Position numbers and translations under genes: made by a program
The notes under the pieces: model-generated
Told to the model about the DNA's origin: nothing
The model's database searches: none
The model's input: only the letters and a program-made list of their open reading frames with translations
Shown: piece by piece, positions 34,040 through 46,473 of the stretch
How the letters are laid out: each line of letters opens with the position of its first letter
How positions within the stretch are numbered: position 1 is the stretch's first letter
Assembly (NCBI RefSeq): GCF_040954645.1
Contig: NC_092809.1
Span: 67,146,141-67,210,140, forward strand
From: Diabrotica undecimpunctata
Taxonomy: Eukaryota; Arthropoda; Insecta; Coleoptera; Chrysomelidae
DNA length: 64,000 bases
Direction of reading: 5' to 3'

Positions 34040-35855
34040 AATATTCCAAGGAATAAAGTATTAATTACTGCATTAAGTCAAGAAGATGTATTAATAAATT
34101 AAAGTCACTAAAACGGAATGCAAACATGTGTGGAGTTATTCGGAAAGTAAACGTATTTGTCTAATTTGCTCAAATTTGTAATTGTAATGATATAAGAAAT
34201 TTGACAATAAAGGTGCAGTAGTGGGCAAGAGAGAGCCTCAGCAAAAGAGTTAAATTATAATAAGATTGTGTTCAACATCTCTTGAGAAATTAAGGACTGT
34301 TTGTTGTACCGTACGTTCGCCGTTGAGTGTGAATCAACTTTAAGTTGGTCCTTTTTGTAAATCAAAATATTATCAAAATGCACAATGAACTAAAGAGGTT
34401 AAAGGCTTTGACTAGTGATTTTTGCCTATAAATATTTGTAAATTTAATACCAATTATGGATGACTCCTTTTCGAAACATTGTCATTTTTAAGTAATGAAG
34501 TAGTTACAAAATATATATACTGTTGTAGGTTCAATTATTAACGTTATGTATGTGTAAAATTTTAAATATTGCTTAAGACAATCAAAAAATACTGGACTCT
34601 TTTCTCGTATGAAGAAAATGTAAGATTCATTTACGGTTTAATTTAAAAAATTATTGCTGTTGATTTTTAAAATTACTATTTTTATGTTTAATCCTAATAT
34701 TTAAATTAAGTTAACCTGCTTTGCTACTAACCCAAATAAAGAAGATGAATTTTGTGTTTTCTACGTAAGTACTTAAGAGAGAAGCCATGATATGATTAAA
34801 GTCTTGATTATTTTATATAAGGATATTAAAATTGGTATATATTATTTCTAGGTACTACATTTCTTCAGTCACAAGTTGTTAGTAGAGTAAACTATATATT
34901 ATAAATATTAAGTAACGATTAAACGCTTTACCAAGTTTCAAAAATCGTTGCGGCAAGTTTGCCGGATTGGACATGAATATACGCCGCGAATGGTCTGTGA
35001 TGCAAGTAGATATAAGCACTTTTTCAAATTTCGGTTTCTTCAACTGCTACTACACGTAGTTGCGCTACTGTTGTTAGTTCGCGTCTTGAGTTCCCTAATC
35101 TGATTGTTATACTGACACAATGAGTTAAAAAATAGCTATCAAATTTAAACAAGAATGTTCGTTGTAGCTTGTAGTTATTGTTTTGTAAATATATTGTACT
35201 GTACCTTTAGATGTAATACAATTTTCTATAATACAAAAAAAAATCAAAGTAAAAGCTATAATAATATAAGAAATAAACATATAACTTAAAGGAAAAAATT
35301 CTATGCGCTGTAGATCCTATTCCTAGGTCTATTTCATAATTAAATCTGATCAGCAATACATCAAGGATGAACCAAATTTAAAGTGCACCTTAATTGTTTC
35401 GATAATTTGTTCTCCATCAAAAATGAACATATGATGTTTGAATCTCACATTAATATTAGTTGCTGCTGAAGGAGTATTCTGTTGCCAAAACATGAATTAC
35501 TTGTAGCTTGCATTATTTAGCTCGTGATTAATTTTTATAAAAGAAATATATTATATATTTTAAAAGATATAATAAGCTTTATTTGTGCATTAAGGCATCT
35601 AAGCCATTGTGCGCTTGTCTTACCGAGGATTTTAATTTTAAGGAGACCTTTTCATTTAAAAAAAAATGAATTCAAAATTTTTTTTGCTGCTGTTTTGACC
35701 TTCTAAGGATTACAAAGAACTTTTTCATGACTAAATTTTCCTCCGCCAGAAGGTTTTCATTTTAGTAGAATGTTTTTCTTTTTTTTCTTGTGTCTACTTG
35801 CTAGCGGGAGGAGGAGCAGGGATAGTGCGAAGGATAAGGTCTTAAGTAATTTCCT
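34040..35855. other. No gene or element recognised
   Basis: A+T-rich. The G+C-richer part at 34930-35100 has no open frame or inverted repeat that I can identify. Confidence 0.4.
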
Positions 35856-35859
35856 TCTG

Positions 35860-37340
35860 TTACAAATCTTTTTAAATCTGATTTGCCCATTTTGAATAAG
35901 ATGATAATCTTGAGATTGAAAAGTGAAGGCGATGGGTAAGTGGTTAGGAAGCATAAAACTTGTCACCTTGTCTGACTTCTTTATGGATTTCAAATGAACC
36001 TGATATTTTTCCTTAGATATGGTCATATTTAAAGTGGCGCCGATTAACTTTATACTTTTCTATCTAAGCCAAATTAGAAAAGGTCTACTCTATTTAACAA
36101 CAGACTTCCCATATGTTAATAATAATGTTGTGAAGCTCTTTTACTGTGTCAAGATCGGCGACTTTCCATATTTTAGCCAGAATACAATCTTCAGAATTAG
36201 ATTTGTTGTTTCTCATGCCACGAATAGTTTCCATGAATTCATCTAAAGGAAGCGCAAGACTATCTGAAGGTTTAATTTATGGTCAAGTCCTCTAATATTT
36301 AACGCTGGGTGGAGGTTTAATTTTGCTCAGCTGTTATTTAAAAACCTGATAGAATTTAAAAGTGTGGTGTCCTTTGAAATTATGTTCAATCTCAGTGATA
36401 TTACTTTTGTCGAAAATTTGGGTGATTTTATTATTTTTCATGTCTCTTTCCTAATCTTCAAAAAGTTTTCATGATTTTCACGTTATTTTTTTTCATTCCA
36501 CTTTATCCAAACTTGTTTTCTGTTTCCAATAGTCTTACTACAATATTTGTTTCACCACGGATATTTAAACTGCTATTCTGACTAAATCGTGTTAGTGGCT
36601 GATTGCAGTATGGTCCTTGATTTCGTTAGACACCTTTTAATTTGTTCCTTCTTCAAACTTGGAAGGTTTATTCTTTGTTGAAGATTTTTTTAAATTCCTC
36701 TTTTAATTACTAAAGATTTTTACTAGTGAAAAGTAAACATCACAATAAATATTGGCATTCTCCAAAACTTCTACAGAATCAAGTAGGTATTCATAAAGAA
36801 TTGGGTTTAGGTGCTTCCAGATTTTGGCTTTTTGAGGTAGATTTAGACGTTCTCCATTTTACTTGCCCTTCAACGTAGGGGATAATTACCAACAATATTA
36901 TTATATTTTCTTTCTCGGCCAAGTAGTGCATTAAAATCACCAATTAGAATAATACAATGATGTTTTGGAAGGTTTTATTTTCTTTCTATAAGTTTTCTCA
37001 AAATTTGTCGAAAGATTCTGGTTCTTTCTTGTTTGATTCGCGGGTAAGGTCCTGGAAATTAACAATCGTGTAAGCTTTGTTTACTGATTTAAAAAACAAC
37101 GTTGGCATTCTTTCACAGAAGAAGAGAAGGTAAATCCAAGATTGAGTTGATTATTTTCTTGTTAACAATAAAACCAGTACTCAAATGTGGTATATTTTTT
37201 GCTACTCTTTTATCAGGTTTTCTTTACTAATTTTAAAGTCCTCAGATTCAAAACACCATTCATGTGTTAACCTGATCTTTTTAGCCGTTATGCAAATCAT
37301 TACGTTTGTTTCTTTGAGTGGGAGTATATTAAGTACCACC
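35860..37340 (-). mobile_element. LINE remnant: endonuclease, linker and RT start
   Basis: Reverse-strand reading from 37340 gives the APE endonuclease piece HHCIILIGDFNALLGRERKY (the GDFNA motif), then NNIVGNY. A linker follows with WIKWNEK, then DEFMETIRGMRNNKSNSEDC (the start of the RT, MRNNKA-like), LHNIIINIWEV and finally EVRQGDKF. These are the expected landmarks in the expected order, with deletions and many stops. It is a craniofacial-development-protein-2-like (BovB/RTE-type) LINE by pattern. Confidence 0.6.
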
Positions 37341-37344
37341 TAAG

Positions 37345-38285
37345 GTACGTATTGCAAGAGGTTGCGTTTTCATCATGAAGAGGGAATCAAAAATAAGGGA
37401 AGGTTTGGGTTATCCCGAAGAATAACGTGGTTTTAATTCTTAATGATATCCACCCATTCTAGGACCGACGCTGTTTGTAGCTGCTTATTCTGAGTCAGAC
37501 GCTACTGGTTACTAGTTTTGGTCCAACTTGATTATTTCATTTCATAAGTACCACTCAGATCTGAAGAGCATTCTCCTATCCGCGACCCGGGGTGGCGTTC
37601 CATGAGAGACTGGTTAAACCTCAGACGGGAAATAGATTTAAAATATTAATTTAAAAAACGTCCTACACATTTTCATTTCAAATCATCGTTTTTCGAAGAC
37701 ATAGCCTTTCAAGTTGTACATGATCATTTCGTTGATACATGTCCCGTATATGTAAATACAGACAAAAGTCTCAAAAATCGTTTGGACTATTTTATTTTAT
37801 TTTTGTTTTTCATTCCAGGCATTAGGCAGTTATTGAATGTTCCGATATAAAAATTCGCACTATCCTTTCATAAATGCACTAACACTTCTACACTTCTTCT
37901 TCCTGTCAGTTTATAAATTAAAACTGTTAGATTTATATTGTTACTTATAATACAGATTCTCATAATAGGTATTACATTCAGTATTATTCTGAATGACGTC
38001 TAATTGAGCGGTATCTTTGTTTGTTGTATTCATTTAATATTTTGTAGGTGAAAGTTTGTTTTCCATGTAAATTATTCATCATTTATTATTTTCAATTTGA
38101 CTAATCAACTTTTCTCATGACTGCTGATGTGTTTGCTATATCAAAATCCCTATCAGCTATGACAATACCACCACATTGTCTAGAAATAGGAGTGGGAGAG
38201 TAAAATCCTTTGAATAATATATGGCTCTTGCAGAGACAGCTTGACAAACGAATGAAGACGTAGACACAACAATCAGTTAAAGTCT
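37345..38285. other. No gene or element recognised
   Basis: A short G+C-richer patch near 37580 (ATCCGCGACCCGGGGTGGCG) looks unlike its surroundings and could be an old element edge. Nothing else stands out. Confidence 0.35.
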
Positions 38286-38289
38286 CTCT

Positions 38290-38610
38290 TCGGAATGAAA
38301 AAACTAGTGAACAAAGGCCAGTAAACTAAGATGGACAGGACATGCTATAGGCAGTAATGACAATCGCCTTATAAATAATGTGTTTTGGAAAAGACCAGAT
38401 GAAAGAAGATCTGTAGGATGGCATAAAAAACCGTGGAAGCATGCAGTAAGAGAGGATCTGGAGAAAATGGGAGTGAGACAACGCGAAATAGTGGAGCACC
38501 GTTTCCGACAAGAATGTAGTAGTAGAAAGGCAATAGTAAACGCAGCAAATAATAACGAAGAGTTGTAAGGCCATTGATGATGATGATTATGATGATAATA
38601 TTACCTGTTC
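38290..38610 (+). mobile_element. LINE 3' fragment with (GAT)n-type tail
   Basis: Forward frame: KLRWTGHAIGSNDNRLINNV, then FWKRPDERRSVGWHKKPWKH, AVREDLEKMGVRQREIVEHR, a stop at 38566-38568 and a TGATGATGATGATTATGATG tail. This is the LRWAGH...GRPRKRW..AVREDL.KMGV C terminus of a LINE ORF, in one unbroken frame, so this copy is younger than most others here. It is strongly 5'-truncated. Confidence 0.8.
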
Positions 38611-38614
38611 CATC

Positions 38615-41600
38615 AAATATCGCATTAAAAGGGTATAAATAATTGAAAAAAATATAGTTACATCTTTTAATTGTTAGAATTGATGCTAGTTGGATTGAAT
38701 TTTGTAAAGCAATTTTGTGCTTCTTTTTTTACCTTAATAATTGAATGAAAATTCAAAACTTCCTTGGAATTGCTGATTGGAAAATATTGTTTGCCATCAA
38801 TCCCATTGTATTTTTATTTACCCGTACAATAAAAAGACCTGAAACCAAAAATTCATAATATTTGATTGGGTTTTATACAAAAAAGCACAATTTAGATTGA
38901 TTTCTTGTTAAAGAAAACATTATTGTTACCAAAAAAGTCATTTTAAGTTTGTTTTTATTTGTTGGAGCCTTCTATATATACAAAAACATATAACGCTTAA
39001 GATATTGGTGATGAATATTTTATATTCTACCTTGTCGTTCATATAAGAATTGATTTATAGAGCTATTCTTTGAAGCTTACCGTTAAAATAAAAATGGCTT
39101 AAACCTGCATATTATAAACTAATCGATATCGTTTTTTAACTCATTGTGTTGTGACATTCTCATTGTTGGATCCCTTTTTGTATCTATATGTAAATTCTAT
39201 CAATTTCTATTGTACATGATGCTCTTTGACCGCTAGAAAATACGATATTCTATGTTATAATTTATTTATTTTGTAAATATGTACAGCTGATTTACCAGCA
39301 AAATAATTTTGGTATGTATATAAATATGAGTATGAATATTCTAAATTTTCATTACGAAAAATAACTTAAAATATTTTATCAATGAAACTACGTATATAAA
39401 GAAACCTATTACCATGTTTTAGCCCTAGAAACCAATTAAATTGTTTTTTCTTCTCCATATGTATAACACTCTAAGGAATGTTGAACATTCAGTAACTATA
39501 ACGTTCTTTTTCTTCCTACATTTTTTTGTTTTTAAGTTCAAAGTACGTGTACACGTGAACTCATCAATAATTATAAAAAATGCACTAGTAGATAGTACCC
39601 ACAATAAAATCAGTATTTTAAAATAGATCTGCATAAATTTGCAAACTAATCACTGATCTAGCTGCATCCTATGGCAGGTAACGACCATAAAATGCTTGCA
39701 TTTCGCTAAGGTTTGTGCTAATCTGAAAGAATAATCTAAATTCAGAGGTATTAAATGCAAGAGTGATCATTGATTTCGTTCTGAGCCAACGTGGACGAAA
39801 AATGAAATAACGAAGTTGCGTAATATTCTCATTAAAAAGTTCACTATCGAAAACCTGTGGAGCTAATTTTGCATTTATCAAATCCATTTTGATTGCTACA
39901 TACGTCCAATAGACTACTCACCATGAAACACCTGATATAAATATATCAGTTAAATTTTATAGCAATTAGCTTTACCACGTAAAAAAGAAGTGTGACAGTT
40001 AGCAGGCAATCTTCTGCATTAGAAACCAGCAACTTAAAAAAAATGCTGGTGATGAGTTTACATATATGAGGTGATTAGTTAACGGTATCCAAAGGCCATA
40101 GGTGACCAGTTTTTTATATCTCAGAGTGTCTAATAATTTTATGGGGACCTATAAAGTGATGAGTTTGTATACGTCTCCACGTACAGCACTATTTGAACTT
40201 TCTATTTAATATCTTTCAGTTGAATGAAGGTCTAATATGGCTAACGTTGTTCAGCCTGCTCTTCCGTGATATCCGCCTGCTCTACGTGTTCTTTTATAAA
40301 CAATATTTAGTAAAGTTCGTTGAGGAATTAAGAGAATCAGTACTTTATAAAAGGTATTCTAAATATGACAGTCTAACCTCATGCACACAATATTTCCCAT
40401 AAAGTTCTTCAATACAAACCGACACAATAACCTTGTTGGTGTTTGTGATTGGTGCTCAAGAATATGTGTTTTTTAGTAACGTTTGATTTTATTTTCAAAG
40501 TATATATTAAAAACTTTTTAGGGAGATAATGCAGAGTTGCATTGTACTTCTTAATCTACAATGATAACCACAATTTCCTTATTTTATTTTAATCATATGT
40601 GTTAAATTGTTGTCATCTTTATCATCTTCGTTGACATGATAATAAATGGGATGTCTGCTGTTATAAACTATACAGGTGGACCATTGTTATCATTCCAGAT
40701 GAGTGTACGGTAAAACTAATGTTTTACTTCAAATTTTTATTTCAAATGTCTTACTTTAGCGGTCATAGGTAATCCTGTACGTTTGTAGTCTGACTGGTGC
40801 TATATATAGTTTATCTTTTTGTAAATGTCTTGTAATTAATTTATTATTGTATACATATTATTTGTTGGATAGGAAACCAATCTTCTTGTACAGTGTAGAT
40901 AACTTGTGTAATATATTTTATAAATAAATCTCGATGAATAAATATCTAGCAATAATTTTGTTGTTTTTTTGGCAATTACCATCCTTTTTTAAAAGCTTTA
41001 TCTTTTTACAATGAGAACGTTAAAAATAAATCGATACACTTGAATATGGAAGTATCTCGATACCGAATTATAATTGATCTTACTTATTTTACTTGCAGAG
41101 TTGTAGCTGCCGTTTACATGTTTTTGGATCTGAAGCAATTTGACGATTTTAAACATTTTTGTAAATTATTTGCAAAGATTCTAGCTAAGAGCAATAAGAT
41201 TAAAAAAACAAAATAAAAACACAAAACGGAGTACAAAACAATCTTAGGAATTTAAGTAAATTCTTGTCTTGTTAATCCGCCTAAAAGATCAAAGTGCTTT
41301 CTTGAACATGTTGACAAGAGATGAAAATGCTACAAGAAGTTGGAACTAGCAGAATATATACCGGCATATCTTTTTTATTCAAACTTCAAAGTTTGTCAAA
41401 TATGTTTTAACAGTCTAAAATTTAACCCTTATAAAGTACTGTCTGTACCCTTAACACACTGTCTCACAGACAGTATCACACGCTTGGATGTATAATAATA
41501 TGTTCCCACTGCATCCATTCACAAGGTTTACGTAATCTCAATACGTGTCAATACAGATTGGAGGCCACTAGGACGATATTCGGAAGAGCCTATTTTGGCA

Positions 41601-41790
41601 TATATTTGAATTTAAGCAGCAGGTACCGTCTATTAGACGAGGTCATAGTACCAACGTTAGTGTTGTGATTTATTTGCACTCAAAGGATGAGGGACACCGT
41701 TGTCTTAAGCGAGTAAAAGACGTCAACAACAACACTTTTGAAGACGTTCGTCTAAAGAGGTTTGAAGAGGCGTTAACAATGATATGAGTC
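38615..41790. other. No gene or element recognised
   Basis: About 3.2 kb of A+T-rich sequence. Open frames at 39669 (reverse) and 40193 (forward, with a TTTCAG before LNEGLIWLTLF) look faintly like membrane-protein exons but lack any defining motif. I do not call them genes. Confidence 0.4.
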
Positions 41791-41794
41791 CACA

Positions 41795-41965
41795 AAATGC
41801 ACAACTCTGTATTTGCAAATATTGTAAAAATTGAGTTTCAGCTGACAGTTATTTGTCACATGTTATAGCTATCTGCTGATGTAGAAATTAAGCTGCAAAG
41901 TCAGGTATTTGTTAAGAAATAGGCATTAGAAATCTTGAGTCAGATGCAAAACTCTGTATTTGTGA
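41795..41965 (+). repeat. Two copies of a ~19-bp direct repeat upstream of a transposase remnant
   Basis: ATGCACAACTCTGTATTTG at about 41799 and ATGCAAAACTCTGTATTTG at about 41945 lie 200-350 bases before the transposase start at 42155. Their position suits subterminal transposase-binding repeats of that element. Function is inference. Confidence 0.45.
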
Positions 41966-42154
41966 GCCTATGTCAGTTGAATAACTGTGTAATTGCAATT
42001 GGCTAATCGCTTACATTGTTTGAGTCACATGACTCATTACATGTGCACGTGTCAATTACGCTATCATACGCCATTATGAACGAGCACATGCGACCGGGTG
42101 TACTGTTTGTTTTTTGAGTGCTAAAAACACCAAGTTTATTGCGAATAATTGACA

Positions 42155-43830
42155 TTATGGATCTTCATGTGCATATTAGACCTTGTGAAAAAGAAAAAGG
42201 GAGAAAACGAGTTGTACAAACAGAAAAATGGAAACGAAGTGTAATGAAACTTAAGAGATACGAGGTATATATAATAATTAACTAGATAGGTGCGGGGCTT
42301 ATGTCAATATTTTTGGGCATAAACCTAATGATTTACCCGGGTTTCCCACCTGTAATCATACAAAGAAAGTGTATTATTGTAAAGATTTAAAGATACGAGA
42401 TATTCAGAGGATCCATAATAGTATGTATTCAACCACTGGAATATAGAACTGTATACATGGAATTTTAATTAAACGTTTTATTCCTACAGTAGAGTGGACT
42501 TTTAAGAGTATGCAAGACAGCATTTCTGGGAATCACTCTGAAAGTTCTGAAAGAATAGAGCGTGTTGTAAGAAGGTTTGTTATCCGGAGTGAAACACCAA
42601 AAGAGAGAAGAAGGGAAGATACAACAAAAGGTACAATTGATCCAATAAAATTATCTATCCAAACATTTGTGGGGCGTTTGACCAGTGCAGAGAGTCAATA
42701 TAATAGAGGACTATCAATTGATTGTATTTACCATGTAAGGTGAATTTTACAAAGCTTTACAGAATCTACTGTCAACGTTATCCACATCATTCCGTAAAGT
42801 TATCATATTTCGAACAGACGTCAATAAACACTACAACATATCAGTCGGTACTTCCTTAATAGATTAAATAATACTTCCTTAAAGAAAATTTTGAGAAAAG
42901 AAAATTGCTTGCCAAAGCTTTCTGACCAGGCGGCTTATTTCTCGCAGCAAATAAATTTTTAAAATTTTACCATCTTGGCTGGAAATTCGAAATTTCTTCT
43001 TTCTTCTGCAAATGTGAAGTCACATGTGTGGCTGGAGTATCAACATCCAAAAGATTCAAATGCTGTTGCCTCTGCTGTAGGAAAAATAGCATGATGATGT
43101 TTATGATAATCTAATGGTTGGTTTATGAAGCACATGGTCACATCAAGGAAGTGGAGTTGACGTTTCCTGTTGTTGGTCATTCGTCTCAATTGTAGATAAA
43201 AAACAAGAACGTTGTAATAAACAGAAAAGGAGATAAAGACATAATTGGGAAACACTCAGAAACGCAGAGACTTTATAAAAGCTGGCAGATATCAGACTGA
43301 AAAAGGACGAGTGACGTTGTTGTTAAAAAATCGTCGCAGTGACATTTTACTTGTAATGCATCCATCGAAAAGATTTAAATTAATTAAAAATATTTTCTAA
43401 GGACGAAGATCATAGTACCACGGTAAGCAGGAAATATTTTATCGTTCTAACATAGGCTTCAGCCGTCGCAGTGACATTTTGTTTGTAATGCATCAAAAAG
43501 ATTTATATTTTCTAAGGACGAAGATCATATTACCACGGTAAGGGGGAAATATTTTATCGTTCTAACATAGGCTTTAGAAAGTCTATAATACGAAAAGGAA
43601 AAAAGATTTCTTAATTGAAACCTAAGTTACAACACATTGGATGTTCATTGAAAGGAGATAAATCGTCCATAGACACTTTCCTTAGAAAACATTTTGGTGA
43701 AAATTGGAGAGATCAGCAGGATCTCACATTTTATAAAATAATAGACACTGGCGTACAGATAAATATTATCGAGAGTGCTGCAGAAAATGATCATATTGAT
43801 GATGAGAAACCAGAGGAACTTTAGAGGAGT
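42155..43830 (+). pseudogene. Transposase-like pseudogene of the GQNKN (possibly Sola) group
   Basis: Forward pieces in order are MDLHVHIRPCEKEKGRKR, KWKRSVMKLKRYE, DLKIRDIQRIHNSMYS, and RIERVVRRFVIRSETPKERR with SAESQYNRG. Then come KLSDQAAYFSQQINF, LEYQHPKDSNAVASAV, ELTFPVVGHS and the C terminus LRKHFGENWRDQQDLTFYKI. The order matches a family of long insect transposase-like proteins. The block between AVASAV and VVGHS, where relatives carry a D.C.GQNKN motif, is deleted. A ~150-bp segment is duplicated (43315-43580). Stops and frameshifts are numerous. Superfamily naming is tentative. Confidence 0.6.
43315..43580 (+). repeat. Imperfect tandem duplication inside the transposase pseudogene
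   Basis: GTCGCAGTGACATTTTACTT at about 43332 is repeated as GTCGCAGTGACATTTTGTTT at about 43464. GGACGAAGATCATA, ACCACGGTAAG, and GGAAATATTTTATCGTTCTA follow in both. The second copy has lost about 20 bases. Confidence 0.85.
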
Positions 43831-44119
43831 TTAGGAATTAATATTAATATATACACATAATTTGTAAGACCTTTTGTACTTTGGATAAAAATAGAGATTT
43901 TGCCATAGAGGGCGATCACGACTCAGAATCTGCGTTTAAAGGTAATCAATATTTCTAAATTTTACGAATTTGTGATTAGATTTTAGACATGTTAGAATTG
44001 GAAGAAAGGCTAAATATAAAAATTCAAAATATTCAAAATTCTGCAACGCTTACAGATCCTGCCATGATTGAATTTTATACTTTCAAGAGCTTTTTAGCAT
44101 TAACGTCCTTATTCTAATT

Positions 44120-44790
44120 ACACAACAAAAATCTAAATACAATATTTGCCACCAACCGAAAGGGAAATTGTAGGGTGCCTTATGCCCAAAGTAGGATGTG
44201 CTTTCCTTTTAATGTGTTTAAGGTTTGATTATTCAGAAACTAGAGCTGTGAGAAAAACAGTAAACCCGTTGTTCCAGTGTCAGAAATGTCCATTTGATGA
44301 ACATCTGAACAATTTAAGTAGGGTATTTGACAGATGGATAAATGCCAATTTAAAGCTAAATTCTAAGAATTGTTACTATTTGTAACTGTACTTGTAATTT
44401 GTACTATTTCAACGAGAGGCGTATTCTTCAGGATATATCGTTTTAGCAGAAGAAATTCAGAGTAATCCAGAGAAGATTTCAGTTGATAAAGATTGGCTTA
44501 AACTAGAAAATAAAGAGAAAATTAAAAGGTTGTGTGGACTTTAGTGATATTACCTGATATGGACATGATAGTGAATAATTTGTTAAAGATTTTGTCCGCA
44601 TTGCTAAGCCCCTTTATCGACTAACCGAAAACAATATTAGACTGGATACTGGCATGTCAAAATGCCTTCGTAGATTTAAAATAAAACGGCTTACAACAGC
44701 AACTATCCTAGCATAACTACGAGAAGATGGCAAATTGCTGTTGTACTGTGACGGATCTCAGCATGGTATTGACACTAACCGTACCTGTCC
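44120..44790 (+). mobile_element. Ty3/Gypsy LTR retrotransposon pol fragment
   Basis: Forward frames read FDEHLNNLSRVFDRWINANL and KLNSKNC. After slips come SSGYIVLAEEIQSNPEKI, ENKEKIKRLCGL, VKDFVRIAKPLYRLTEN-like and DGKLLLYCDGSQHGID. This is the end of a Gypsy reverse transcriptase (HL..L..VF.R...ANLKLN..KC) passing into its RNase H start. No LTRs, gag or integrase are attached here. Many lesions are present. Confidence 0.7.
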
Positions 44791-44799
44791 CTAGTCGCG

Positions 44800-45930
44800 T
44801 CGGAAAGTTTGGTGGGGTAAGTACGTGCTTACATCAGCTTCCAACTTTCTTTGAGCTGTGTTGATTTACCGACAAACAACAGGACAAAACGCACTCACCG
44901 TAAATAGGCAGTTTTGTCCATCCTAGGGATCGTAAACCACAAATCTTGCAGGTAAAAACGGTATTCCACATTGAGTTGGTTTTTGTATTTTGTCTTTTTC
45001 TATTTCCCTTCACCGATGGAGAACGCCGGTACACATTCTGTTAAATCCGTGTTAGACGTTTAGAAAATAAAACACCTACTGAAGTATAGATTATGCACTG
45101 GTAGATGTACTCCCGAAGAATCGTGGCATGCTAGCTACAATACCATTGACGTCGCTTGCTACTGGGCAGAAAAACTTTAAACATTTGGATCCGGTCACAA
45201 AAATGTAAAGTAAATTTAACAACATAATTAAATACAATTACGTTATTAGTAAATATTGCCAATAGCAAAGCACTTTTAATCCTTGAAAGACCCTTAATCA
45301 ACTAACTGATCTGAAACGAACAAATTGAAATTTTGCAAATGAAAAAAGTACTCGAGCGTGATAACCAACGGTAGTTACTAATTAAAATAAAAACATAACG
45401 TTATGCTTTAAGTGTATGGGAATAGGTAATGAGTTATTTGGATTAATTGAAACAAGCTTTTAAAATGAAGCATTGAACGACTATGAAGAGACTTGTTTCC
45501 GCTAGATGCAAGCTTGAAAAAAGGTGAAATATAAATAGAGTAATTAGTTTCTTTTTTAAAGTCTTTCAAGTATTAATAAGTTTTAAAGTATGTAACAAGC
45601 AGGTGTTTAAAAATGTATGAGGTTTATTTTTAATTTAATTTTGAAGCTTAGTTAAATTTAGGAGTTTCAACTTATAAGCTTTTAATAAAAGCCGCATAAT
45701 CAGACAAAAAATATAAACAGAAGCTTCTCTTTATAAAATAATACAATAGATAGAGACATGTAATCAAGGGTAACAAAATAATAACATCTTTAATACAAAA
45801 GTCATTTAAAGTAACATTCTTTATAAAAACCAATAGGGCTACTAAAATTAATAGGTTGTAACGTTATAAACTTCACATTTTTCTTTAGGTAAATATTTTG
45901 TTTTAAATTCTTTGGAATAGTTTTCATGTA
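44800..45930. other. No gene recognised
   Basis: It may carry more of the Gypsy copy or the LTR that should precede the leader-like block at 45940, but no LTR pair was found. Confidence 0.35.
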
Positions 45931-45939
45931 TTAACTTTA

Positions 45940-46019
45940 TCTTTTATTTTGTTTATTTTTATTATTATTATAAAAACAGTTGGCGCCCAACTGTTTGATC
46001 AATTTTCTATCTACTAAAT
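45940..46019 (+). repeat. Copy B of the leader-like repeat, left half, with a primer-binding-site-like motif
   Basis: Holds CAGTTGGCGCCCAACTG at 45977-45993. TGGCGCCCAAC is typical of tRNA primer-binding sites just after a 5' LTR, and the block is also nearly palindromic. It ends CTACTAAAT, directly before the DNA element at 46020. The repeat resumes at 48521. Copy A (1500-1740) is the unoccupied equivalent. Confidence 0.6.
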
Positions 46020-46030
46020 GAAGGGGTGAG

Positions 46031-46314
46031 TGGATGAAGGAAGTAAGTAACAAAAGTAAGTTTTTGATAAATTTAACTCCAAAGTTTTATTGCTGGAACT
46101 TTTTTATTAATCGATTTTTTAAACCGATTTTTTTTATTTTCACAGGTAGGATATGTATAAATTTTATTGTAAAAACAAAAATCCCCCCGATTTTTAAAAA
46201 CTTATTTGAAAAATATATATTTGTACTTACCTCTTTTATCCAAAAACTTTTTTGTGTTAGAAATTATGTCTATGCCAAAATGAAGGGGGTATGTGGACTT
46301 ACCAACTTTATCTA
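46031..46314. repeat. Subterminal repeats, left end of the GQNKN-type element
   Basis: Three units: TGGATGAAGGAAGTAAGTA (46031-46049), GTACTTACCTCTTTTATCCA (46223-46242, inverted) and GGACTTACCAACTTTATCTA (46295-46314, inverted). A partial copy of the terminal sequence (TGAAGGGGGTATGTGGA) lies just before the third. Confidence 0.7.
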
Positions 46315-46473
46315 GGATAAATATTTGCATTTTCTTTTGAATAAGAGCTACAAACAGGAAAAAAATAACATGGATGTCAAGTAAACACTTATATTTTTGG
46401 TTTTACAAAAGACTGACAAACACTGAATTTCTAAGCAGCTTTTGAAGCAGTCTAAGGATATTGTACCACCTTC

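Noticed and set aside
39669..40402. Reverse frame 39669-39887 and forward frame 40193-40402 as chemoreceptor-like exons
   Set aside because: Only a vague hydrophobic pattern; the frames point in opposite directions and lack a second supporting exon or a defining motif.
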